From the NCBI GenBank assembly GCA_937897495.1, contig CALCBL010000154.1, positions 1 through 18,440 of the forward strand: a stretch of 18,440 nt of DNA. The letters are read 5' to 3'. The position numbers and the translations under genes were made by a program. Position 1 is the first letter of the stretch; each line of letters starts with the position of its first letter. The stretch comes from an uncultured Burkholderiales bacterium (GTDB lineage Bacteria; Pseudomonadota; Gammaproteobacteria; Burkholderiales; Burkholderiaceae_C). A model generated the notes under the pieces. That model was not told the DNA's origin and did no database searches. It saw nothing but the letters and a program-made list of their open reading frames with translations. Shown piece after piece: positions 1-7,107 of this stretch.

Positions 1-1073
1 GTCGCAATCTAGGTGCCCTCAAAGCCGATTGGGGCTCGCAAGCACGCGGCGCTTTCCAAGCGCTGGCACAACTCAGAGTGCAATCAACTGGCACTGCCAC
101 GTTGCAGGCAACGGATGCCGAAAACAAACTCGCCTAGCAAGCTGGGACCGTTGTTTCAGCTGCTGCAACCAAGGCAGGGTCATCTACTTCCGGGTCCAAG
201 TCAGGCCAAAAGACGGCCATTGCGCAACAACGTTACACCGCATGGACCTTTGGTGATTTGCCCGAACTCATGGAGATCAACAAAGGCGGGCAAAGCTTGA
301 TTGGTTTCCCAGCTTTGGTCGACCTGATTGATGCGGTACAAATTGAGGTGTTTGACGAACTCGAAGTGGCAACTCAAAAACACCGCGAAGGCTTGCGCCG
401 TTTGTTTGCCTTGCAAATCAAAGATGCCTTGAAGTATTTGGAAAAGAACATTCCTGATTTGCAAAAAATGGCCGTGGCCTACATGCCATTGGGCACAGCA
501 GACGAATTGCGCCAGCAGATCATTGAAGTGGCCTTGGACCGTGCCTTCCTCATGGACCCTTTGCCATCCGATGAGCTCAGTTTTAAGAAGCGCATTGACG
601 AGGGGCGAGGGCGCTTGACCCTGATTGCCAATGAGGTGGCCCGTTTGGCCGGTGTCATTCTGATTGAATTTGCTGTAGCCACTCGCAAAATAAAAGACAC
701 CAAAAATGCTCCCGAGGCCACAGCCGATTGTGCCCAACAGTTGCAACGCTTGGTGCCCAAACGATTCTTGGCGCTCACACCTTGGACGCAGTTGCAGCAC
801 TATGCACGCTACTTGAAGGCCATTGTGTTGCGCTTGGAAAAATGGCGTGCCGATCCTGCACGCGATGGCGCTAAGTTGTTGGAGCTCAAACCACAAGAGC
901 AGCGCTATTGGCGTTTGGTGGCCGAGCGCAAAGGTGCGGTAGACGACCGCATGTTGGAGTTTCGATGGTTGCTTGAAGAGCTGCGCGTGAGTTTCTTTGC
1001 ACAAGAATTGCGCACGCCACAACCAGTGAGTGTGAAGCGCCTTGACAAGGCTTGGACGCAGTTAAATCACTGA
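1..1073 (+). pseudogene. hrpA: HrpA-type ATP-dependent RNA helicase, C-terminal part, interrupted by an in-frame TAG
   Basis: Reading from base 3, the frame encodes the end of a DEAH-box RNA helicase of the HrpA family (DUF3418 region). The gene begins before the window, and the full protein is normally about 1300 residues. Recognisable parts are RNLGALKADWGSQAR at the start, then YTAWTFGDLPELMEI, GLRRLFALQIKDALKYLEKN, YMPLGT and EGRGRLTLIANEVARLAG. The same frame contains TAG at 135-137, inside an Ala/Ser/Thr/Gly-rich linker just before the YTAWTFGDLPE block. HrpA-like sequence on both sides is in one frame, so this is a single nonsense codon and not a frameshift. The first possible restarts are TTG at 258 and ATG at 270; neither has a visible ribosome binding site. 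The stop is TGA at 1071-1073, and the gene converges on the CoA-transferase-family gene with an 18-base gap. It could be a recently broken gene, a base error or a readthrough case. Family identity is confident; its functional state is not. Confidence 0.8.
135..137 (+). other. In-frame amber codon inside hrpA
   Basis: The codons around it read aaa ctc gcc TAG caa gct ggg. A single C-to-T change from CAG (Gln) would create it. The following bases (TAG CAA) match the start of the plant tobamovirus readthrough context, but that may be chance, and bacterial readthrough rules differ. Confidence 0.85.
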
Positions 1074-1091
1074 GTCTTTGGTCAAGTTAAA

Positions 1092-1964
1092 TTAGAGTGC
1101 TTTGGGCAAAGTCATCAAGGGGATGTCTTTGTCTGCTGCCAATTTGTCCAATTGTTGTCTTGTCTTGCTGGCCAAAAAGCTTGCAATAGCGTCGTGCGTT
1201 GACTTGGCATACAAGGTCTTATCGTGTTTGACCACAATGCCTGCGGCTTCGCACAATGACTTTGCAAAATGCGGCTCTAATGCAGCCACAGCCACGCGGC
1301 CGTTTTTGCAGGCGTACATGTTGTAGCCAGCGTGAGCACCGCCTACAGCGCCCTTGGGTAAGGTCATGCCCCATTGTCTTGGCAGGGCCAACCAAGCGGC
1401 TGCGTCGCTCAGCGCCACTTCGTGGAAGATGCCTTGACCCGAGCTGCGTTGCTTCAACACAGCTTTTAAAACGGCCTCGCTGGCCATCAAGGCGCCGCCC
1501 ATGTCAGCAAACAAACTGGCGGGCAATGTCATGCCAGGCACCAAGTTGACTTCGGCTTGGTAGGTTAAATCGTGACCCGGAATTTCAGCCAAGGGGCCAG
1601 GGGCTCCGACCACAGTAACGCAACTGAGGTTTGGGTATTGTTTGTGCAATGTCTTCCAGCTCAAGCCCAGTTTGTTCAAGGCAGAGGGCCTGAACGAGGT
1701 GAGCAGCACATCGGTTTTGGCAAGCAACTGATGCAAAGCTTGTTGGCCCTTGGCTTCTTTCAAATCACATTGGATTTGCTTCATGCCTTTGTGCAAAACT
1801 TCATAGAAGCCTGGCGTGTAGTGCGCCATGGGATCGCCTTGAGGCGGATTGACCTTGGTGCAAGTGGCGCCCATTTGTACCAAGCGCATCAATGCGGCGG
1901 GCCCGGGTAAGTTCAGTGCCAAACTGACAATGCGCACGCCTTTCAGGGTGGAGTCATTGGCCAT
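1092..1964 (-). CDS. CaiB/BaiF-family protein, alpha-methylacyl-CoA racemase type
   Basis: This 290-residue protein belongs to the CaiB/BaiF (type III CoA-transferase) family and looks closest to alpha-methylacyl-CoA racemases. The N-terminus has the usual VRIVSLALNLPGPAALMRL followed by MGATCTKVNPPQGDP. The two racemase catalytic positions appear present: His131 in GHDLTY and Asp154 in FADMGGALM. Racemases of this group epimerise 2-methylacyl-CoA thioesters through an enolate, while true CoA-transferases use a differently placed Asp. The protein is short compared with the roughly 360 residues of the mycobacterial racemase, and its C-terminal part is reduced. It starts 5 bases after the livF stop with only a weak, distant GGGTG as ribosome binding site, so it is probably translated by coupling as the last gene of the transporter operon. 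This suggests it acts on a thioester made from the imported acid, which is inference. Confidence 0.82.
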   Translation of the reverse strand: MANDSTLKGVRIVSLALNLPGPAALMRLVQMGATCTKVNPPQGDPMAHYTPGFYEVLHKGMKQIQCDLKEAKGQQALHQLLAKTDVLLTSFRPSALNKLGLSWKTLHKQYPNLSCVTVVGAPGPLAEIPGHDLTYQAEVNLVPGMTLPASLFADMGGALMASEAVLKAVLKQRSSGQGIFHEVALSDAAAWLALPRQWGMTLPKGAVGGAHAGYNMYACKNGRVAVAALEPHFAKSLCEAAGIVVKHDKTLYAKSTHDAIASFLASKTRQQLDKLAADKDIPLMTLPKAL

Positions 1965-1969
1965 TTTGA

Positions 1970-2683
1970 TTACACACCCAAATGTTGAGCCATGATTTCA
2001 GGCTGAGATTGAAGCAACTCAGAGCTGCCCTCAAACACGACTTCACCTTTGACCAAAATGACATTGCGATCGGTAATCTTGGTGACGTGCTTCCAGTTTT
2101 TATCAACAATGATGCTGCTGATGCCGCTTTCTTTGATCACACTGCAGATGCGCCAAATCTCTCTGGCGATCAAGGGCGCTAAACCTTCTGTGGCTTCATC
2201 CAAAATAAGCACATCGGGGTTGGTCATCAAGGCACGGCCAATGGTCAACATCTGTTGTTCACCACCCGAAAGCTGCTGTCCACCATGCCCCAGCCGCTCT
2301 TTCAAGCGTGGAAAAGTTTCGAGCACACGCTCGTACGTCCAATCGTTTTGACCTTGTGTGCCAGGACGTGCCGCCATTTTCAAATTCTCAAGCACACTCA
2401 GGTTGCCAAAGATACCGCGACCTTCGGGGACATACGCAATGCCAAGTTGCGCGACTTCAAAAATATCGCGCCCATTCATGCGCTCGCCTTTGATGTGCAC
2501 ATGACCCGATTGGGGTGTGACAATGCCCATGATAGATTTGAGCAAAGTACTTTTGCCCATGCCATTGCGACCCATCAGGCCAATGGTTTCGCCGCGATTT
2601 ACTTTGAAGTCAATGTTGCGCAAAATATGGCTGGCTCCGTAGAAGCTGTTAAGGCCTTGCACTTGAATCAATGTGTTGCTCAT
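1970..2683 (-). CDS. livF: Branched-chain amino-acid-type ABC transporter, ATP-binding protein LivF
   Basis: This 237-residue protein is one of the two ATPases that power a Liv-type importer at the inner membrane. Walker A is GRNGMGKST (residues 38-46), the LivF-typical YVPEGRGIF lies at 84-92, the signature LSGGEQQ at 138-144 and Walker B VLILDEA at 158-164. The position after beta-6 reads IIVDKN where most ABC ATPases have the switch histidine; LivF proteins commonly lack it (usually VEQN), but DKN is unusual even for them. The ATG at 2683 is preferred over an upstream ATG at 2758. It lies 1 base after the livG stop, has GTGAGGA upstream, and begins at the conserved family start. It is followed after 5 bases by the racemase-type gene. 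Confidence 0.93.
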   Translation of the reverse strand: MSNTLIQVQGLNSFYGASHILRNIDFKVNRGETIGLMGRNGMGKSTLLKSIMGIVTPQSGHVHIKGERMNGRDIFEVAQLGIAYVPEGRGIFGNLSVLENLKMAARPGTQGQNDWTYERVLETFPRLKERLGHGGQQLSGGEQQMLTIGRALMTNPDVLILDEATEGLAPLIAREIWRICSVIKESGISSIIVDKNWKHVTKITDRNVILVKGEVVFEGSSELLQSQPEIMAQHLGV

Positions 2684-2684
2684 C

Positions 2685-3464
2685 TCAATGATCCTCACCC
2701 AAATAGGCCGCTTGAACGCCTTCGTCGGCGCGCACATTAGCAGGCAAGCCGCTGGCAATCACTTGGCCATTGACCATCACGGTCAGCTGGTCTGCCAAAG
2801 CAAAAACCGCGTCCATGTCGTGCTCAACCAACATCATGGCGTGCAATGGTTTTAAACGCAGCAGCAACTGCACCATGCTCTCGGCTTCTGCCAAGCCCAT
2901 GCCTGCCAGGGGCTCGTCTAGCAAAAGAACTTGCGGCTCTGTGGCCAAAGTCATGGCAATTTCCAGTTGACGTTGCTCGCCATGACTGGCTGCGCCTGCC
3001 ATGGCTTGTCGGCGATTTTGAAGGCCCGCTAATTCAAGGGCGCGCTCTGCACGCTCGTTCACGTCTGCCATGAGGCTGGCCTGTTGAAGCCACGCCAGTG
3101 GATTGAAAGGCATGGGTTGACTGCGCGACTGCGCCGACAAACGAACGTTGTCCCACACGCTAAAGCTTCTGAAGATGTTGGTCTTTTGATAGCTTCTGCC
3201 CATGCCATGGCGAGAAATTTTTTCAGGTGTCCAGCCGGTAATGTCTTGACCGTTCAATGTCACATGGCCGGATGTGAGTGGCAGGTCGCCCGTGAGCAAA
3301 TTGGCCAGCGTCGATTTGCCCGCGCCATTGGGCCCAATGACTGCATGAATTTCGCCTTTGCGCAAATCGACTGACACTTCGTTCACGGCAGTCAGGCCAC
3401 CAAACTGTTTGGTAATTTTGTTGGCGCGCAACAGCAAGTCGTGCGCTGAATGAGCGTTCGTCAT
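2685..3464 (-). CDS. livG: Branched-chain amino-acid-type ABC transporter, ATP-binding protein LivG
   Basis: This 259-residue protein is the second ATPase of the Liv-type importer and would pair with LivF on the LivH/LivM channel. Walker A is GPNGAGKST (residues 44-52), the Q-loop glutamine is at 93 (SYQKTNIF), and the signature is the degenerate SHGEQRQLEI at 160-169, as is usual in LivG. Walker B is VLLLDEP (179-185) and the switch histidine is in LVEHDMD (His215). The ATG at 3464 is chosen because it overlaps the livM stop in an ATGA arrangement and gives the normal family N-terminus. The longer possible start at 3581 would add 39 residues that duplicate livM coding sequence in another frame. 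Confidence 0.94.
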   Translation of the reverse strand: MTNAHSAHDLLLRANKITKQFGGLTAVNEVSVDLRKGEIHAVIGPNGAGKSTLANLLTGDLPLTSGHVTLNGQDITGWTPEKISRHGMGRSYQKTNIFRSFSVWDNVRLSAQSRSQPMPFNPLAWLQQASLMADVNERAERALELAGLQNRRQAMAGAASHGEQRQLEIAMTLATEPQVLLLDEPLAGMGLAEAESMVQLLLRLKPLHAMMLVEHDMDAVFALADQLTVMVNGQVIASGLPANVRADEGVQAAYLGEDH

Positions 3465-4468
3465 GGCTGAGGGCCTTGTTTTTCTGACTTGTCTTTGAGC
3501 ATCGAGGCAAACAAGCCCAAGATGCCTCGGGGTGCCAGCACCACCAGCGCCACAATGAACAAGCCCATCCACAACTGCCAATGCTTGCCTAAATTAAAGC
3601 CCGCCACTTGGGGCAAGTCTTTGAACACATGCAGCAAATACTCGAACGAGAAAGCGCCCACAATAGCGCCTGCAAAATTACCCATGCCGCCAAGGATGAC
3701 CATCATGATGACATGCGCACTCATGTGAAAACCCATGAGTTCAGGGTTGACATACCCCGATTGCGCGCCCCACAAGAAACCAGCTAATCCAGCAAGTGCG
3801 CCGGCCAAAGTAAAGGCCGCCAGTTTGTGATTGAACGTGCCATAACCCAGTGCACGCATGCGGTGTTCGTTGACACGAATGCCAGCCAGTGCGCGGCCAA
3901 AGGGGCTCCACAGCAGACGCCGTAAAAACACATAAACCAAGACCATGAGAGCCAAGGTGAAGAAATAGAAAACTTTTTTGTTTTCTAAATCAAACAACAC
4001 AGCTTCAGGTTTGAAGTTGATATAAAGGCCGTCTGAGCCGCCCAATACCTTGTTGTCAAAGAAGGCATAGAACACCATTTGTGCAAAGGCCATGGTGACC
4101 ATGATGAAGTAAATGCCGTGGGTGCGCACGACCAAGAAGCCAATGATCAAAGCCAGTAAGGCTGAAGCGCCAACCGCTGCAGGCAAGGTCCACCACAAAG
4201 ACACGGGCTCTCCGGGGGGCGTTAAAAATGCCAAAGCATAGCCCGCCACACCAAAGTAAGCGGCATGTCCCAATGAGACGAGGCCCGTAACACCTTGCAG
4301 CAAATCAAGGCTCATGGCAAAGATGGCCAAAATCATCATGCGGGTGACCATTTGCAGGTAATAGTCCGTGCCGACAAAGGGGAAGGCCGCCAGTGCCAAG
4401 AGCGCAGTACCTAGCAAAATTTTCAAACTGCGGGGCAGTGTTTCAAGGGGTGCGTGTGCGTCGCTCAT
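3461..4468 (-). CDS. livM: Branched-chain amino-acid-type ABC transporter, permease LivM
   Basis: This 335-residue integral membrane protein has around eight to nine hydrophobic segments and is the larger permease of the Liv-type importer. Family marks are LLQGVTGLVSLGHAAYFG near residue 60, GIYFIMVTMAFAQMVFYAFF, GGSDGLY, and the cytoplasmic coupling loop SPFGRALAGIRVNEHRMRAL that contacts the ATPases. The ATG at 4468 has a strong AAGGGGG ribosome binding site about 7 bases upstream and follows the livH stop by 10 bases. A longer start at 4519 would run back into livH. The stop overlaps the livG start by 4 bases, which indicates translational coupling. Confidence 0.94.
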   Translation of the reverse strand: MSDAHAPLETLPRSLKILLGTALLALAAFPFVGTDYYLQMVTRMMILAIFAMSLDLLQGVTGLVSLGHAAYFGVAGYALAFLTPPGEPVSLWWTLPAAVGASALLALIIGFLVVRTHGIYFIMVTMAFAQMVFYAFFDNKVLGGSDGLYINFKPEAVLFDLENKKVFYFFTLALMVLVYVFLRRLLWSPFGRALAGIRVNEHRMRALGYGTFNHKLAAFTLAGALAGLAGFLWGAQSGYVNPELMGFHMSAHVIMMVILGGMGNFAGAIVGAFSFEYLLHVFKDLPQVAGFNLGKHWQLWMGLFIVALVVLAPRGILGLFASMLKDKSEKQGPQP

Positions 4469-4478
4469 GCCGGCCCCC

Positions 4479-5342
4479 TTAGTTTTTAAACAAGCCTTCA
4501 GGCTTGTAAAGTAAAACAATGGCCATCAACACATAGACCAGCATGCCTGCCACTTGCGGCAACAAGACTTTGCCAAATGTATCGACCAAACCCACCAGCA
4601 ATGCTGCAATGAGCGCACCCTTGACCGACCCAATGCCGCCAATGACCACCACCACAAAACACATGATGAGAACCTGCGAGCCCATGTTGGGATACACACT
4701 GGAAACAGGTGCAGCCACCATGCCGGCAATGGTGGCCAAGCCCACACCCATGGCGAACACCAAAGCATGAATCAATTTGATGTTGACGCCCAAGGCTTCG
4801 GTCATCTCGTGGTTGAAAGCACCCGCGCGAATTTTCATGCCCAAGCGTGTTTTGGAAATGAGCAAATACAGACCCAAAGCCAGCAACAAACAAACGCCAG
4901 ACATGAACAAGCGGTAGACCGGATACGAAAGTGTTTCTGTCAGAGGAATAGAGGCGCTGAGAACATCTGGAATGGTGACGCCATGCACATCGTCGCCCCA
5001 CAAAATGGAGCGCATCTCTTCAAAAACGTAAATAAGACCGAAGGTCAGTAGCACTTGGTCTAGGTGATCGCGTTTGTAGAAGTGCCTGAACAACAACCAC
5101 TCAAGCAGCAAACCAAACAGCACAGAAAGCAATGTGCCCAAGATGATGGCGAGTGTGAAGCTCTGGGTCAGGGCGGCCAGTGACCATGCCAAATAGGCGC
5201 CCAACATGTAGAAACTGCCATGCGCCAAATTGACCACGCCCATGATGCCGAAAATCAAAGTCAGGCCCGCAGCCAACATGAACAGCAGCAATCCGTACTG
5301 AACACTGTTCAGCAACTGGATGAGGAAATTGACGAAATCCAT
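4479..5342 (-). CDS. livH: Branched-chain amino-acid-type ABC transporter, permease LivH
   Basis: This 287-residue membrane permease forms the translocation channel with LivM. It begins with the family pattern LLNSVQYGLLLFMLAAGLTL and IMGVVNLAHGSFYMLGAY. Later it carries the LivH coupling region (KTRLGMKIRAGAFNHEMTEA) and a hydrophobic C-terminal stretch with VVIGGIGSVKGA. The start at 5342 is the natural family start, but the bases just upstream read TTTCCCCT, so there is no Shine-Dalgarno match, unlike livM and livF. It lies about 100 bases after the binding-protein gene, with an intrinsic terminator between them. Its expression therefore depends on readthrough or on a local promoter. Confidence 0.94.
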   Translation of the reverse strand: MDFVNFLIQLLNSVQYGLLLFMLAAGLTLIFGIMGVVNLAHGSFYMLGAYLAWSLAALTQSFTLAIILGTLLSVLFGLLLEWLLFRHFYKRDHLDQVLLTFGLIYVFEEMRSILWGDDVHGVTIPDVLSASIPLTETLSYPVYRLFMSGVCLLLALGLYLLISKTRLGMKIRAGAFNHEMTEALGVNIKLIHALVFAMGVGLATIAGMVAAPVSSVYPNMGSQVLIMCFVVVVIGGIGSVKGALIAALLVGLVDTFGKVLLPQVAGMLVYVLMAIVLLYKPEGLFKN

Positions 5343-5357
5343 AGGGGAAAGATTAAC

Positions 5358-5385
5358 ACTAAAGTGTTTGAGTATCGCGTATCAA
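5358..5385 (-). promoter_or_regulatory. Possible weak promoter for livH
   Basis: On the minus strand TTGATA (5380-5385) and TTTAGT (5358-5363) are separated by 16 bases, a moderate match to a sigma-70 promoter. A small inverted repeat, ACACT-TT-AGTGT, overlaps the -10 side. A transcript from here would have only about 9 bases before the livH ATG and no ribosome binding site. The match could be chance. Confidence 0.25.
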
Positions 5386-5393
5386 GAAGGCAT

Positions 5394-5421
5394 AAAAAAA
5401 GCGACGGATGACTCCGCCGCT
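5394..5421 (-). terminator. Intrinsic terminator between the binding-protein gene and livH
   Basis: On the minus strand AGCGGCGGA, loop GTCA and TCCGTCGCT form a 9-bp stem with one G-T pair, directly followed by a run of T residues (5394-5399). It begins about 22 bases after the stop of the substrate-binding protein gene. It should end most transcripts after that gene and let a fraction through to livHMGF. Confidence 0.88.
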
Positions 5422-5443
5422 TTGGCGTGACAGGCTATTGGAA

Positions 5444-6640
5444 TTAGCCCATGCGGCAACCGGCGCCAGAATCGGCCAGCGCTTTGGATGCAACCCCAAT
5501 GACCTTGTTTTCGCCATTCTCGGCGACACGCAAGTAAATGTCTTGTATCGGATTGTGTGATTTGCTCATGGTCCATTTGCCGCGGGGGCTGTCAATGACG
5601 GCGCCTTCCATGGCTTTGTAGAGCTCGGGCTTTTTATTCAAGTCACCTTTGACGGCATTGGCGCCTTGCACCAACAGCAAGCCCGTGTCGTAGCCTTGAA
5701 CAGCATAAACGTCGGGTTGCATTTTGAATGCCTTGGCGTATTCCAAGCGGAAAGATTTGTTGCGAGGTGTGTCCAAAGAATCGCTGTAATGAAGGGTGGT
5801 CATGACGCCGTCTGCTGCGGGTCCTGCCGCTTGCAACACGCCTTCGGTTAAGAAGCCAGAACCGTACAGTGCAATTTTGCCCTTGAGGCCAGCTGCCGCA
5901 AAGTCTCTCATGAACTTAGCGCCTGATGGGCCAGCAAAGAAACAAGCGACTGCATCAGGTTTCAGTGCAGCGATTTCTGTGAGCAGGGCTTGAAACTCAA
6001 CGTTAGGGAAGGGCAAGCCCAACTCTTTGACAATGGTGCCGCCCGCTTTGGTGTAGCTTTCTTTGAAGCCTTCGAAGGCTTCGTCGCCCGCTGCATATTT
6101 CCAAGTGATCCAAACAGCTTTCTTGTGCCCTTTGGCCACCATGGCTTGGCCTAGAGCCAATGTGGGTTGGCTGTTGGAGAAGCTGGTGCGAAACACATTC
6201 GGTGCGCACAAAGCGCGAGTTGCAGCGTGCACACCTGCGTTAGGAATCAAGGAGAGAACACCTGAATCGCGGGCTACTTTTTGAATGCCCATTTGCACAC
6301 CAGAGTGCACCGTGCCGATGAGCACGTCGACCTTGTCGCGTTGGACCAATTTGTTGGCATTTTCAATGCCCTTGGAAGGATCTGACTCATCGTCGACTTT
6401 GAACCATTCAATTTCACGCCCACCCAACTTGCCACCTTGTTCGTTGATGGCCATGCGCACGCCATTTTCAATGGCCACACCCAAGGGTGCAAAAGCGCCA
6501 GAGTAGGGCAACATCAAACCGACGCGAATTTTGCCGGACTGAGCCTGCGCTAATTCGGGCAACAACAAGCTTGAACTGGCGGCGCCAACTAATGCGGCAC
6601 TGCGTGTTAAAACCGAACGACGTGAGGGTGAGGTGGTCAT
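5444..6640 (-). CDS. Branched-chain amino-acid-type ABC transporter, periplasmic substrate-binding protein
   Basis: This 398-residue protein of the Leu/Ile/Val-binding family (Peripla_BP_6) captures the substrate in the periplasm for the LivHMGF importer. The N-terminus has a signal with a twin-arginine-like SRRSVL (residues 6-11), a hydrophobic stretch and a cleavage site near AQAQS (about residue 33), so export could be by Tat or Sec. The mature part starts KIRVGLMLPYSGAFAPLG and contains VDVLIGTVHSG and YAVQGYDTGLLL, typical of the fold. The ATG at 6640 has AAGGAG 7 bases upstream; the in-frame ATG at 6673 has no such support. It is the first gene of the transport cluster and is followed by a strong terminator. 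The ligand cannot be read from the sequence: relatives bind amino acids, amides or aromatic and other organic acids. Confidence 0.92.
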   Translation of the reverse strand: MTTSPSRRSVLTRSAALVGAASSSLLLPELAQAQSGKIRVGLMLPYSGAFAPLGVAIENGVRMAINEQGGKLGGREIEWFKVDDESDPSKGIENANKLVQRDKVDVLIGTVHSGVQMGIQKVARDSGVLSLIPNAGVHAATRALCAPNVFRTSFSNSQPTLALGQAMVAKGHKKAVWITWKYAAGDEAFEGFKESYTKAGGTIVKELGLPFPNVEFQALLTEIAALKPDAVACFFAGPSGAKFMRDFAAAGLKGKIALYGSGFLTEGVLQAAGPAADGVMTTLHYSDSLDTPRNKSFRLEYAKAFKMQPDVYAVQGYDTGLLLVQGANAVKGDLNKKPELYKAMEGAVIDSPRGKWTMSKSHNPIQDIYLRVAENGENKVIGVASKALADSGAGCRMG

Positions 6641-6776
6641 GAAAATCTCCTTGTAGGATGCATTATGTTGCATATCATGGGTCGAAAAAGCTAGGCAAAA
6701 CCCTGATTTTTGAAAAACATCTTGATGAATTTATACCGGTTGAGTGATGCGGCGAGCCTTGAGTGTGGCCATTTGA

Positions 6777-6853
6777 TGGTCTGCCCGGAGGGACTCGAAC
6801 CCCCGACCTACGGCTTAGAAGGCCGTTGCTCTATCCAGTTGAGCTACGGGCAG
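6777..6853 (-). tRNA. tRNA-Arg (anticodon UCU)
   Basis: On the minus strand the sequence folds as a 77-base tRNA. The acceptor stem CTGCCCG pairs with CGGGCAG, the anticodon arm is ACGGC-CTTCTAA-GCCGT with anticodon TCT, the T arm contains GGTTCGAGTCC, and ACCA is encoded at the 3' end. It reads AGA codons. No intrinsic terminator is visible between it and the binding-protein gene downstream. Confidence 0.96.
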
Positions 6854-6855
6854 AT

Positions 6856-6889
6856 AAAAAAGGCCCTGGAACCTGAAAGGTAGGGCCTT
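6856..6889 (-). terminator. Terminator-like hairpin between tRNA-Pro and tRNA-Arg
   Basis: On the minus strand AAGGCCCT (6889-6882) pairs perfectly with AGGGCCTT (6867-6860), with an inner ACCT/AGGT helix, and is followed at once by six T residues. It sits 12 bases after tRNA-Pro and only 2 bases before tRNA-Arg. Confidence 0.75.
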
Positions 6890-6901
6890 AATTGGGAAAA
6901 A

Positions 6902-6978
<77 letters not shown>

Positions 6979-6989
6979 ACTAGCCTGCT

Positions 6990-6995
6990 ATTCTA
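6990..6995 (-). promoter_or_regulatory. Likely -10 element of the tRNA-Pro promoter
   Basis: TAGAAT on the minus strand matches the sigma-70 -10 consensus at five of six bases and lies 11 bases before the tRNA-Pro 5' end. It is followed by a GC-rich stretch (AGCAGGC), as is common for tRNA promoters. The -35 region is poor (around CATGAT). Confidence 0.45.
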
Positions 6996-7016
6996 ATGCG
7001 CTAACTGGGGAAATCA

Positions 7017-7050
7017 TGAAACTTGATTAAAAAGTTCTTTCAAAGTTTCA
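7017..7050. other. Inverted repeat between the acyl-CoA dehydrogenase gene and tRNA-Pro
   Basis: TGAAACTT (7017-7024) and AAGTTTCA (7043-7050) are perfect 8-base inverted repeats 18 bases apart. There is no clear T run after it on either strand. It could be a weak terminator for the acyl-CoA dehydrogenase transcript or an upstream element of the tRNA promoter. Confidence 0.4.
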
Positions 7051-7107
7051 AGATGTCCCTCGCTTAAGCGCTACATCCTCATGGGCTGACACCCAGTGAA
7101 TGCCTTG

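Noticed and set aside
201..1022. Long open frame on the minus strand (273 codons) opposite hrpA
   Set aside because: It lies antisense to a region with clear HrpA motifs, has no recognisable domain, and its composition is that of a shadow frame.
258..1073. A separate gene starting at TTG 258 after the hrpA stop
   Set aside because: There is no ribosome binding site, and the conserved HrpA block YTAWTFGDLPE starts before this codon, so a true start here would cut a conserved motif.
6661..6776. Promoter for the binding-protein gene (candidates TATAAA, CATAAT, TATGCA)
   Set aside because: None has a convincing -35 partner at proper spacing, so no site is called.
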